A stretch of 64,000 nt of DNA, from the NCBI RefSeq assembly GCF_007000325.2, contig NZ_CP117268.1, positions 1,054,001-1,118,000 on the forward strand, read 5' to 3'. Positions 17,625 through 26,257 of this stretch are shown in pieces. The stretch comes from Rhizobium rhododendri. GTDB taxonomy: Bacteria; Pseudomonadota; Alphaproteobacteria; Rhizobiales; Rhizobiaceae. Positions within the stretch are counted from its first letter, which is position 1, and each line of letters opens with the position of its first letter. Both the position numbers and the translations under genes were made by a program. The notes below the pieces were generated by a model. That model had not been told where the DNA came from. It searched no databases and saw only the letters and a list, made by a program, of their open reading frames with translations.

Positions 17625-18731
17625 TTAGTTCCAACGGTGGAAAGCCGCCCTGTCGAAATTCTGCAGCAATGGCGCGATCCTCCTGATGGTGTGAGGCCAT
17701 GTCCAGTTTGCCTGAACGATCTCGCGCGGAGTGAAGGTATCCAGGCGTGCCAGCATATCGGAAATGCCCTCGTGAAATCGGTCGCCGCTGGCTGTCGCCC
17801 CCGTCAGATCGGTGATGTATTGCAGTCCGCAGCTTAGCGCATCGTTGGCAAGCACCGGGATGCCGGCCAGCATATATTCCGTGAGGATGGCGGGCGCTCC
17901 GTCATCGATGCCGCACACGACACCTATGCGGGACTGGTTCATCAGCCGATTGACCTCCTCGAAGTCCACACCGGGTGGCCCGACGAAATCGACGTTCAGA
18001 CCCGATGTGTCGGCTCGGTGGCGCAGGTCGTCCGCAAGCTCTCCGTAGCCGAAGACGCACAGCGTCCGGATGCTGCGCGGCATCTTCTCCAGCGCATCGA
18101 ACAAGATGTCGTGACGCTTGTAAGCCTGTGCTGCCGCGACATAAATGACGTCGTAGACCTTTGGTAGGGGTAGCGGCCGAAACGTCAGATCGGATGCGAA
18201 TTCGGGGCCGACCGGCATGATTGCTGTCTGCATTTCCGGATGGCGGGCCAGCACTGCCTCGGACTGCCATTCGGCGCCGGTCAGCACGAGATCGAAATGG
18301 CGACTGACCTCAAATGGGATGCGAAGCGCCGGCGCATCGATGGAATTGTAGATCTTGAAACTGTCGCGGCAGGCGAGAAGAATGTCTTCGCTAACCCCAA
18401 GCCCCCAGACGCAAAGGATGTCCGGCGGTCCAAAGGCTTTTATGTGGGCAAGCATGTCGTTCGAGGCGAAAGGCGCATCCGGCCCATCCAGCCGAAAGGA
18501 CCGGCGGGTAAGCCAGGGGCTGTCGGCGTCCTCCCGATCAAGCGGCGGCGTCTCTCCGCGCCAGTGGGTCCAGATCTCCGCGCAGTCCACAAGGCCGCTG
18601 TGCAGGGCAGCGAGCGGCAACCTCTCGATATAGCCACCCTTTACCTCGACGTGATCCGGCCGACCGGTGCCTCTTGGGCTCTTCCCACGACTGCCCGAGA
18701 TCCATTGCTGGTAGAACTCTGAAACCGGCAC
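17625..18731 (-). CDS. Glycosyltransferase, GT-B/GT4-like, first gene of the glycan operon
   Basis: 368 aa. The N-terminal half has few recognisable motifs (WTHWRGETPP, LCVWGLGVSEDIL). The C-terminal half is GT4-like, with YVAAAQAYKRHDILFDAL near residue 195, NVDFVGPPGVDFEEVNRLMNQSRIGV near 245-270 and ILTEYMLAGIPVLANDAL near 280, which includes the family's E-x7-E-like segment. The start at ATG 18731 is the first in frame. Transcription would proceed through the three genes below it (to 10855), which together look like a route for building and modifying a glycan or glycoside. Confidence 0.8.
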   Translation of the reverse strand: MPVSEFYQQWISGSRGKSPRGTGRPDHVEVKGGYIERLPLAALHSGLVDCAEIWTHWRGETPPLDREDADSPWLTRRSFRLDGPDAPFASNDMLAHIKAFGPPDILCVWGLGVSEDILLACRDSFKIYNSIDAPALRIPFEVSRHFDLVLTGAEWQSEAVLARHPEMQTAIMPVGPEFASDLTFRPLPLPKVYDVIYVAAAQAYKRHDILFDALEKMPRSIRTLCVFGYGELADDLRHRADTSGLNVDFVGPPGVDFEEVNRLMNQSRIGVVCGIDDGAPAILTEYMLAGIPVLANDALSCGLQYITDLTGATASGDRFHEGISDMLARLDTFTPREIVQANWTWPHTIRRIAPLLQNFDRAAFHRWN

Positions 18732-19452
18732 AACCTATCCACCGAGATATTCGCCACTTTGAAAGTCACTTATAACAACCAGACGTCTTGGCCTCATATT
18801 TTGGCCGTTCCTTCATTGGATTGGAGAGGGCAACGCCGCAGCCGCGCCAGCAATACGACCGAACGATCCTACAGTGCCGAGACATCAGCCGCGACCGAAG
18901 CACCCGGACGCATTCCACGATTGCTGGCCCTCATGGCTGTGTTGCTCTCAAAACAACTTTTAGAATGATTAGTTCCGGGACATTATCTGTTGAGCAATTA
19001 TCTACTGAGTAATGGAATTAAGGTTTATTACAGCCACCATGTCTCCTACTCCCGACGATCGTCACGTAAGACGCGGAAGATAAGCTACCCCCTGCGTTGC
19101 AGTTCTCCACAAGCATAAAATCTGTCGATCTCGGAACCCCGCGTTCAGATCGTTGTTAACTCGAGATGGATCATTCATCGAGGTGGATAGGCATGTCAGT
19201 AATCTTTCCCAAAGTTTTCAACCGTGAAAAGACAAACAATCCGAGCGACCAAGCACCGGCTGATGTTGATGTCTGCGTTAAGCCGTCGCAAGCATCCGAC
19301 AACGCGCTCCTGATCATTCGTCTTCGAGCGTTACAACGGATGGACTGGCCATCGACGACAACGCGGTCATAAATTCTTCACCTACGGCAACAGGCCTACG
19401 AGCGCATTCCTGGCCGCAAGTACGAGCCCAAAGTCGCGGGCAAATTACCTGC
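18732..19452. other. AT-rich intergenic region, no assignable gene
   Basis: Base composition drops relative to the flanks (18960-19160 is notably AT-rich), as expected at a promoter and at the edge of acquired DNA. On the plus strand a short frame around 19383-19481 ends in YEPKVAGKLPAYLWFKRILS and a stop. It looks like the tail of a real protein but I cannot place it. No RNA gene or inverted repeat was recognised. Confidence 0.35.
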
Positions 19453-20300
19453 CTATCTCTGGTTCAAGCGTATACTTTCATGAAGAATTCTGGTGTCGAT
19501 CGTGTTCCCGGTGGCGAGGGTAATCGGTATGGTTTGCTCGAATGTCTGGCCGCACGGGGTAGTCTTCGTGGACACCGCCGTTGCAGGATCGAACCGTAGC
19601 TGGGGAGCCAAGTCTTGCCAATTGCTTTGATCAAACCCTAGGGTCTGACTGAACCAGTTTGCCTTGCCCTGGTTTTGCGGATGAGTCGAATCGAGCAGGT
19701 AGCTCTTCAGCTTGCTCTCAAGATTTGAGGTGTCGAAGCCAACATCGACAGCGATATTTTCTGCAGCAGCCTTCGTCAACGCTTGATCAACAGCCTCCTT
19801 ATCTAGCGCGCTGATGCCGGCGAGTCCGACGCCAGTGCCGCCAAGCTCAAGAATTGAGGCGACGATGTCTTGGAAGATTACATTAGCCTGTGCGGCACAG
19901 GCCTGAACTCCCAAGCTGCACATGGCGGCGAGATCTTGCGCCACCGGAAGCGCTGCGGCGGCTCCGACCGCGATCATGTATTCAACCTGGATGAGCTTGC
20001 CGACCGATTGCGTGAAGGCGGTATTTGCCATCAGTCCGTCGACGAGTGCGGCGTTTTGAATTGCAAACTGCCGGAGCGCAGACCCGTTGGTGCCCGCCGT
20101 CCTCGAGATGGCGTCGGTGAGACTTTGGAGAAGTTGGAGATAGGTCGGTTCCGAACCGGTCAGCGCGTTTTCGAGACCTGTGGCGTTCCCCTGGCCCTGC
20201 TCGACCACGCCGATAGCGTCCTTCAGGCCGTTCAGAACCGCTGATGGCTGGGCTGGCGTGGCGTTCTTGAGATCGTCGGTGTCGTTTGCGGCCGAGACCA
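19453..20300 (-). pseudogene. Fragment of a polymorphic-toxin/hemagglutinin-like protein with DUF6883-type end
   Basis: The frame is open from about 20300 and has no convincing start codon, so its N-terminus is missing. The first 150 residues are Ala/Gln/Leu-rich and helical (VVEQGQGNATGLENALTG, QVEYMIAVGAAAALPVAQD). The last 90 residues resemble the DUF6883 module found at the ends of secreted polymorphic toxins: LKSYLLDSTHPQNQGKANWF, LGFDQSNWQDLAPQL, TPCGQTFEQTIPI and GNTIDTRI. Intact members continue with a hydrophobic strand and a LVT-Y-P type ending; here the sequence switches to HESIRLNQR and stops, so the C-terminus is also truncated. Neither a secretion partner nor an immunity gene is adjacent. 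Confidence 0.5.
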
Positions 20301-20572
20301 GTGCTCGGTGGGGCTGTCTCCCGTTGCGCCCTCGATCCGAAGGCCGTCAATGATATCGTCAAGCACCGGGCCGCGCTGGCTGGGCTGGAGGCTGGGGAGT
20401 TTTCGGCGCATTGCTTGCGATCGGGTTATCTGACCGAGGCGGCCAATCGTGGCGTTCCCCTTCCCGAGGCCATGGAGCAGTCGAGGTACCAATCCGTTCA
20501 GCAAGCGTCCAGCTATTGCGCTATCACAACAACCCTACGCGGCGAACATGTAAGGTGGCACGACTACTTTAA
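20300..20572 (+). pseudogene. C-terminal fragment of a tyrosine recombinase (integrase)
   Basis: The plus strand encodes CALDPKAVNDIVKHRAALAG, then FSAHCLRSGYLTEAANRGV (the H-x-x-R catalytic pair) and MEQSRYQSVQQASSY. The frame breaks at the segment that should carry the nucleophilic Tyr; the expected end NNPTRR...KVARLL is found in the next frame, stopping at 20572. Only the last third of the enzyme remains and it abuts the toxin-like fragment in opposite orientation. It is a scar of an integrated element and should not be active. Confidence 0.75.
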
Positions 20573-20605
20573 CGATTAAGTGACTTTCGATCAGCCTAGA
20601 GGGCT

Positions 20606-21484
20606 TCATTGCTCCTCCAAGAGCCGCCGTGCGGCAATATCGGCCAAAACCGAGAGCGCCAGAGACTGTGAATCTCTGGCCTTATTAAAAAGGCCTATCG
20701 GAGATTTGATCCGGGCAATCTCGCCGCGGCTATACCCGAGTTCTTCCAGCCGTTGAACACGTCTGGCATGTGTGCGCGCACTCCCGAGCGCACCGACGTA
20801 GAACGGCCTAGAACGCAGCACCGCCTCGAAGACCGGGATTTCAAAATCGATATCGTGATAGAGGAGCGATACAGCCGTGTCGGCATCGATAATTTCTGGT
20901 GAAAGCGCCGGCCCGCTACCGTCGTAGCAATAGATGTCATACCCTGCAGCCGTCGCGACTCTGGCGGTGACATCGGCCTCGACCGACCGGCCGGCGAGAA
21001 CTACCCGGACACGCGGGCGATGGTGCGTGATGAACGTCTGTCCCCTCCAGCCTGTCGGCTCGAACGTCTCTGTCGCAATCAGCCGCTGGGTGTCAGGTTG
21101 ATAGCAGAGGCTTGCCGTTAGCCGCTTTCCAAGCCTGGCGAGAATGGACCATAAGGCCACGCTCTCACGAAGGACATGGATTGCAACCGTAATGCCGCCA
21201 CCGCAGGGAAGGACGATATCGAAAAACGGCGATCCTTCCCCCAGCAGAAGGTTGCGATCGCAACCTCTCGAAATCGCCTCCATCGCCTCCGATGCAACCG
21301 CCGCCTCCGTACATCCGCCGGACACGAAACCGCAATAAAAGCCGTCATCGCGGATCGCCATGTGGGATCCGAGCGGGTGCGCGGATCCTCCGCGAATATC
21401 AACAAGCGTGGCAAAGGCCACTCCGTGTCCAGCATCGAAGGATTGAGCAGCAAACTCCATTATTTTGATGGCGTCATCGGTCAT
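20606..21484 (-). CDS. XdhC-family molybdenum cofactor chaperone
   Basis: 292 aa from ATG 21484, preceded by AGAAAGG; an upstream ATG in frame (21562) adds a poor N-terminus. XdhC/CoxI proteins receive molybdopterin cofactor, help its sulfuration and insert it into xanthine-dehydrogenase-type enzymes. XdhC N-terminal module: GVAFATLVDIRGGSAHPLGS near 27-46, GFVSGGCTEAAVA near 60. The C-terminal Rossmann-like XdhC_C module has VVLAGRSVEADVTARVATAAGY near 180 and FYVGALGSARTHARRVQRL near 235. It follows the Mo subunit by 122 bp in the same direction and is the fourth gene of the operon. Confidence 0.9.
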   Translation of the reverse strand: MTDDAIKIMEFAAQSFDAGHGVAFATLVDIRGGSAHPLGSHMAIRDDGFYCGFVSGGCTEAAVASEAMEAISRGCDRNLLLGEGSPFFDIVLPCGGGITVAIHVLRESVALWSILARLGKRLTASLCYQPDTQRLIATETFEPTGWRGQTFITHHRPRVRVVLAGRSVEADVTARVATAAGYDIYCYDGSGPALSPEIIDADTAVSLLYHDIDFEIPVFEAVLRSRPFYVGALGSARTHARRVQRLEELGYSRGEIARIKSPIGLFNKARDSQSLALSVLADIAARRLLEEQ

Positions 21485-21606
21485 AAGAGCCTTTCTAGGC
21501 ACGATTGGCGCAGTGACGCTGCATGAGCTCAACATCTGCAGACCTTTCATCGAATTGAGCAACCGCTGGATTTGCGTCCGGCATCGCTTGGACTGACAAT
21601 CTGAAA

Positions 21607-23892
21607 CTAGAGCAACTTTTCCAAGGTGATGGGGAGATCACGAACTCGTTTTCCCGTCGCGTGGAAGACAGCATTTGCAATCGCGGGCGCCACGCCGACG
21701 ATACCAACTTCACCGACCCCCTTTCCTCCCAACGCGGACGCATCCAGATCGGGGACACCGACAGAGATCACTTGGATATCCGGGACATCCGAATTGGTCG
21801 GCACGAGGTAATCGGCAACATTATTGTTGACGAGCCTGCCGTTGCGCCGATCGACAAGGCCCTCTTCGAGCAAAGCTTGGCCGATGCCCATGATGATCCC
21901 GCCGCGCCATTGGCTCTCCACAAGTCGTGGATTGTAGAGACGACCGCAATCGAAGGCCGATACGATGCGAGAAACGCGAACCGTGCCGAAATCCTCGTCG
22001 ATTTTCACCTCGACGAAATGCGCGCACCAACTGTGCATGGAATGGTCGCCCATGGTCGGCCCTTGGACGCCGGCCATTGTCGTCCAAGCTCGCTTGTGGT
22101 CGGCGGCCGATTGTGTGGCGTCATCGAGCGTGTTGCGGAGAACTTCCAAATGTTCTTTTCCAAGGGCCGACATCAATTCCGAAAGCGTGTATTCGCCGCC
22201 TCGCGCGGAGCCGAGCCGTCCGTTGATGAGCGTCAACGTGTTTGCGCCGGTATCGCGGAGGGGTGAATTGGCGTCATTGAGTGCAAGTTCGATGAGCTCG
22301 TCACGCGCAGCGATCGCTGCTTTGTGGACGGCACCAGTGATCGACCCAGCAAGCATTGATCCGCCGGCAATCGCCGATCCCGGCATCCGCGAATCGCCAA
22401 GCAGGACATCGATCTGGCTGACGGGAACGCCCAGCGCGTCGGACGCTGTCTGGGCAAGGATCGTATAGGTTCCCTGCCCCATATCGATGGCGCTACTGAT
22501 CACCTCCACGCGGCCGTTGCCAAGGATGCGTATCATCGCCGAGCTTGGCGCCCGGATAACAGGAAACGTGCCGCACCCGATTCCCCAGCCGACCCATGTC
22601 CTGCCCTCTCGCATGGACCGAGGCTGATGGCTGCGTCCCGACCAGCCGAAAGCGTCCGCGCCCTCCGTCAGGGCCTCTCGCAGGCGACGCGTCGACCAGG
22701 GTTTTCCGGACTGGTAATCGTGGTCGGCATAGTTCTTAAGGCGCAGTTCGAGCGGATCCATACCGATCTCATAGGCAAGTTCCTCCATGGCGCATTCGAT
22801 GCCGTATGCGCTGGGGTTCTTGCCTGGGCCGCGGAGCGCGCCGGGCGTCACAGTGTTGACGGGGACTACCCGATGTTCGGAGCTGAAGTTTTCCACCTTG
22901 TAAAGCACTGCCGTTGCTGCGCCCGTCTGCTCGGGATAGTCGACATAAACTGACGTTTCGCTCGCACCGCGATGGATGATCGCTTGCAGCAGCCCGTCGT
23001 TGGTCGCTCCTAGCGAAATCTGCTGGCGCGTCGCCGCCCGTCCACCGTAGCTTGTGAAGTTCTGCGGTCGGGTCACCGCGAGCTTTACCGGACGGCCGAG
23101 TTTTCTTGCTGCGACAGCCGCAACAGCACCGTAGGCAAGCGCTGCACCTTTCGAGCCGAACCCGCCGCCAATGAATGGGGATATGATCCGGACGTCTTCA
23201 AGCGGCAAGCCGAACCACTCGGCATAGCTGCGCGCCATTCCCTGGGCCCACTGGCTTGGCTCCCACACAGTCAGCGTATTGCCGTCCCATTTCGCCGTCA
23301 GCCCATGCGGCTCCATGGCAACGTGGAATTCCCGTGGCGTTCGGTACACGACGTCGATCTTGACCTGTGCGCTGGCGAACGCCGACTCTGCGTCTCCCCA
23401 CTTGCACGTCAGATTATCCATGACTTTGCCCTGACCGGCATTGGGGTCGTCGAGGCCCATCACTGCGGGCGTTTCTTCGTAGGTAACCCGTATCAGCTTG
23501 ACTGCCTCCGACGCTTGCTCCCGCGTCTCTGCCACAACAGCGCAGATGGTCTCGCCATTGAAGCGAACTTGGCGTGGCAGGGGATTGTAGTTCTGGTTTT
23601 CCGGGCGATTCCCGTACCAGTCGGAGGCGACCTTCAGTCCAAAATCATCCTCAGGCGTGAGAACCAGCAGAACGCCAGGCATCGCCTTCGCCTGTGCAGT
23701 GTCAACCGCAAGGACCCGACCCGCCGGAATTGTGCTCTGCAGTAGTACTGCATGCGCTAGATTTTCAAACGGATATTCAAGCGCGTAGGTGGCGGCTCCG
23801 GTAACCTTCACCGTGCCCTCGAAACGCGAATGCCGTCCGCCGATCATGCCGTCGGAAGCATCGCCATGCTTGCGGGGTTCCATTATCGTCAT
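21607..23892 (-). CDS. Molybdenum hydroxylase, large (Mo-binding) subunit
   Basis: 761 aa of the xanthine dehydrogenase/aldehyde oxidase family; it hydroxylates an aldehyde or N-heterocycle at the Mo centre. The start MTIMEPRKHG is set by the ATGA overlap with the FAD subunit, although the frame is open further upstream. Motifs: FIGGGFGSKG (Mo cofactor) near 240, GALRGPGKNPSAYGIE near 350 as substrate/cofactor loop, DMGQGTYTILAQ near 465 and GGKGVGEVGIVG near 725 with the catalytic Glu. The AYRCSFR active-site loop of CO dehydrogenases is absent, so a CO dehydrogenase is unlikely. No signal peptide; unlike the 49-53 kb operon this complex is probably cytoplasmic. Substrate unknown. Confidence 0.93.
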   Translation of the reverse strand: MTIMEPRKHGDASDGMIGGRHSRFEGTVKVTGAATYALEYPFENLAHAVLLQSTIPAGRVLAVDTAQAKAMPGVLLVLTPEDDFGLKVASDWYGNRPENQNYNPLPRQVRFNGETICAVVAETREQASEAVKLIRVTYEETPAVMGLDDPNAGQGKVMDNLTCKWGDAESAFASAQVKIDVVYRTPREFHVAMEPHGLTAKWDGNTLTVWEPSQWAQGMARSYAEWFGLPLEDVRIISPFIGGGFGSKGAALAYGAVAAVAARKLGRPVKLAVTRPQNFTSYGGRAATRQQISLGATNDGLLQAIIHRGASETSVYVDYPEQTGAATAVLYKVENFSSEHRVVPVNTVTPGALRGPGKNPSAYGIECAMEELAYEIGMDPLELRLKNYADHDYQSGKPWSTRRLREALTEGADAFGWSGRSHQPRSMREGRTWVGWGIGCGTFPVIRAPSSAMIRILGNGRVEVISSAIDMGQGTYTILAQTASDALGVPVSQIDVLLGDSRMPGSAIAGGSMLAGSITGAVHKAAIAARDELIELALNDANSPLRDTGANTLTLINGRLGSARGGEYTLSELMSALGKEHLEVLRNTLDDATQSAADHKRAWTTMAGVQGPTMGDHSMHSWCAHFVEVKIDEDFGTVRVSRIVSAFDCGRLYNPRLVESQWRGGIIMGIGQALLEEGLVDRRNGRLVNNNVADYLVPTNSDVPDIQVISVGVPDLDASALGGKGVGEVGIVGVAPAIANAVFHATGKRVRDLPITLEKLL

Positions 23893-24869
23893 AGAAGACC
23901 TCCCACGGTCAGAATGGCGCGCGCGACCACACGCGGCGCGAGTTTGATCTTGTACTGATTGCCGCCGTGCGGAAGCGCATTCTCCATTGTAAGCCGGCTG
24001 GCGGCTTCCACGGATGCAACATCGAGAACCTTGCCGATGAGTGCGGCCTCTATCGCGCGTGCGCGCCAGGGCCTTGTTGCAACACCGCCGAGCGCGATAC
24101 GAATATCGCGCACCGTCTTGCCGTCCGCTTCCAGTTCGATACCGACGGCCGCGCTCGATGCGGCAAACTCGTAAGATTGGCGATCGCGGACTTTCAGATA
24201 GGTCGAATTTCGTGCTGCCGGAGAGGCGGGGATCGTCACGGCCGTAATCATCTCGCCGGTTTCCAGCAAAGTCTCCCTTTGCGGCGTCGAGCCTGGCAGC
24301 AGAAAGAATTCGTCTATCGCCACGCTTCGCTCGCCGATCTTGATCTCGGCGTCGAAGGCCACGAGGGCGATTGCCAGATCGCCCGGATAGCTGGCAATGC
24401 AATTTGGGCTCGTGCCGAGCACCGCGTGGTTGCGGGTCACGCCGCCGATGGCCGAGCAGCCTGACCCGGGATTCCGCTTGTTGCACGCGGTAAAGGCGCC
24501 CGGCTCTCGGAAGTATGAACAGCGGGTCCGCTGAAGAAGATTGCCGCCGATCGTCGCCATGTTTCTGAGCTGTGCGGAGGCGGCAAGCGAGAGAGACTGT
24601 GCCACGGCCGGAAAATGGGAAAGGATGTGGGGATGGTCTGCGACGGCCGCCATCCTAGCAAGAGCGCCGATGCTGACACCCGTGTCATCGGCGTCGATCC
24701 CGTCCAGCCCAGCAAGGTGCGTGATGTCGACCACGCGCTCCGGCTCGGCCACGCCGCACTTGGCGAGGTCCAGAAGCGTGGTGCCCCCTGCAAGGAAGAC
24801 CGCACCGCTTTGGACTTCCTGTTGCGCCTCGTCGATGGAGGTCGCACGTACGTAGGAAAAGTCTCTCAT
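23889..24869 (-). CDS. Molybdenum hydroxylase, FAD-binding (medium) subunit
   Basis: 326 aa. FAD-binding PCMH-type N-terminus with VFLAGGTTLLDLAK near residue 25 and [15 protein letters not shown] near 103. The stretch after it holds four cysteines (RTRC, TACNK, GSGC, NCIAS) in the arrangement [15 protein letters not shown]. This matches the extra iron-sulfur loop described for the FAD subunit of E. coli PaoABC, so a 4Fe-4S cluster is inferred. C-terminal CO_deh_flav_C-type domain from about residue 210. It overlaps both neighbours by ATGA junctions, which implies translational coupling. Confidence 0.93.
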   Translation of the reverse strand: MRDFSYVRATSIDEAQQEVQSGAVFLAGGTTLLDLAKCGVAEPERVVDITHLAGLDGIDADDTGVSIGALARMAAVADHPHILSHFPAVAQSLSLAASAQLRNMATIGGNLLQRTRCSYFREPGAFTACNKRNPGSGCSAIGGVTRNHAVLGTSPNCIASYPGDLAIALVAFDAEIKIGERSVAIDEFFLLPGSTPQRETLLETGEMITAVTIPASPAARNSTYLKVRDRQSYEFAASSAAVGIELEADGKTVRDIRIALGGVATRPWRARAIEAALIGKVLDVASVEAASRLTMENALPHGGNQYKIKLAPRVVARAILTVGGLL

Positions 24870-25342
24870 GCGCCAGTCTCCGCTGCTTTGCGCACGGCGG
24901 CGACGATGCTATTGTAGGCACCGCATCGACAGAGATTGCCGGACATGTATTCTCGGATCTCGGTGTCGGATCTGGCTCGGCCTTCGCGGATGCAGGCGAC
25001 AGCCGACATGATCTGGCCAGGGGTACAGTATCCGCATTGAAACGCATCCTGATCCACGAAAGCTGCCTGAACTGGGTGAAGTTCACCATTTTTCCCAGCC
25101 AGCCCCTCGATCGTCGAGATCTGCCGACCTTCCACCTGGGCGGCGAGCGTCAGACAGGAGAGCACCCTTTGGCCGTCCACATGAACCGTGCAAGCACCGC
25201 ACTGCCCCTGGTCGCAGCCCTTCTTGGTGCCTGTCAGGCAGAGATGGTCGCGAAGCGCGTCGAGCAAAGTGACGCGCGGCTCTATGGAGAGTTCGCGTGA
25301 TTGTCCGTTGATGTCCAATGAAATTTGAAGCGTTCCGGCCAT
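24866..25342 (-). CDS. Molybdenum hydroxylase, 2Fe-2S (small) subunit
   Basis: 158 aa, first gene of the operon. The plant-type ferredoxin cluster has C-x4-C-x2-C in [18 protein letters not shown] with the fourth Cys in RVLSCLTLAA. The second, helical cluster domain has [12 protein letters not shown] and NLCRCGAYNSIV. It passes electrons from the Mo centre to FAD. There is no Tat or Sec signal, in contrast to the paralogue at 52806. A TetR-type regulator is transcribed away from it across 163 bp. Confidence 0.95.
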   Translation of the reverse strand: MAGTLQISLDINGQSRELSIEPRVTLLDALRDHLCLTGTKKGCDQGQCGACTVHVDGQRVLSCLTLAAQVEGRQISTIEGLAGKNGELHPVQAAFVDQDAFQCGYCTPGQIMSAVACIREGRARSDTEIREYMSGNLCRCGAYNSIVAAVRKAAETGA

Positions 25343-25435
25343 GATGGGTTCTCACTGTCGTCGTGGTGAAGCAATCGATAGAACTTTCGACCTGACAGAC
25401 AGGCCGGCGTGCATTACAAGAGGAAGAGACGCGTA

Positions 25436-25455
25436 AAATGGAGGCGCCTCCGTTT
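25436..25455. promoter_or_regulatory. Palindromic candidate TetR operator
   Basis: A perfect 12-base palindrome, GGAGGCGCCTCC (25440-25451), flanked by AAA on the left and TTT on the right with one mismatched position each side, lies between the molybdenum hydroxylase operon and the divergent TetR gene. Position and symmetry fit an operator controlling both promoters. Binding is inferred. Confidence 0.5.
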
Positions 25456-25505
25456 AATCTAGGGACTTCCTGGTCATCGTCAAGTGCAAAATGATGGAGT
25501 AGCCT

Positions 25506-26099
25506 TTGGCCTCGGCCGAGCCAAAAAAAGAGCCGACCAGCGAACCTCCGTTGCGGGCAGACGCGCGCCGGAACAAGGAGCGGCTGATCGAGGTTGCAGC
25601 GGACGCGTTCGCCGAGAATGGTGTCGAGACCTCACTTGAGGACATCGCTCGCCGGGCCAGCGTCGGGATCGGTACACTGTATCGACATTTTCCGACCCGT
25701 GAGCACTTGGTGGAGGTTGTTTACCGACGCGAATTGGAAATGTTGGCTGCTGCTGCCGGCGGCTTGGCAAAAACCCATGCACCCGATGCGGCGCTTGAGG
25801 AATGGATGCGCAGGTTCGTGGGCTATATCGCTACAAAACGCGGCATGGCCAACAGCTTGCGGATATTGATGACCTCGAACTCGGCGCTGTTTGCCGAAGG
25901 CTCTGGTGTTCTGAGATCTGCATTAGACGATCTCTTGAAGAGTGCAGCCCAATCGCGGGCGGTGCGCAGTGATATTGACACGACGGACCTTTTGCATGCT
26001 CTCTCAAGCATTTACTCCATCCCCGACGCACCTGATTGGCGTGATCGGTCCCATCGACTAATCGGTCTGTTAATGGATGGCCTGCGGTGCAACAGGTAA
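25506..26099 (+). CDS. TetR/AcrR-family transcriptional regulator
   Basis: 197 aa. The N-terminal helix-turn-helix is clear: AADAFAENGVETSLEDIARRASVGIGTLYRHFPTREHLVE in residues 30-70 (given here in pieces: AFAENGVETS, IARRASVGIGTLYRHFPTR). The rest is a helical ligand-binding domain of the usual size. It probably starts at TTG 25506, six bases after GGAG; no in-frame ATG gives a complete HTH. Divergent orientation suggests it represses the molybdenum hydroxylase operon and perhaps itself. The ligand is unknown. Confidence 0.9.
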   Translation: MASAEPKKEPTSEPPLRADARRNKERLIEVAADAFAENGVETSLEDIARRASVGIGTLYRHFPTREHLVEVVYRRELEMLAAAAGGLAKTHAPDAALEEWMRRFVGYIATKRGMANSLRILMTSNSALFAEGSGVLRSALDDLLKSAAQSRAVRSDIDTTDLLHALSSIYSIPDAPDWRDRSHRLIGLLMDGLRCNR

Positions 26100-26257
26100 A
26101 AAATCGTCCAGTGCCGCTGTTTCCCTATCCGCCTGTCACGCTCACATGCTGTAAATCGGCGAGGGATCCCGATGCCGATACCCATGATCGACGCTTCTAT
26201 TCCTCACGTTGATAGGGTCATCTCTGTAAACGGCTTAATGTCTCGCTACAGCGTCGG

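Noticed and set aside
23893-24486. N-terminal extension of the Mo subunit up to 24486
   Set aside because: The added sequence is Arg/Ser-rich and antisense-like, overlaps the FAD subunit in another frame, and the ATGA junction at 23892 gives the family start.
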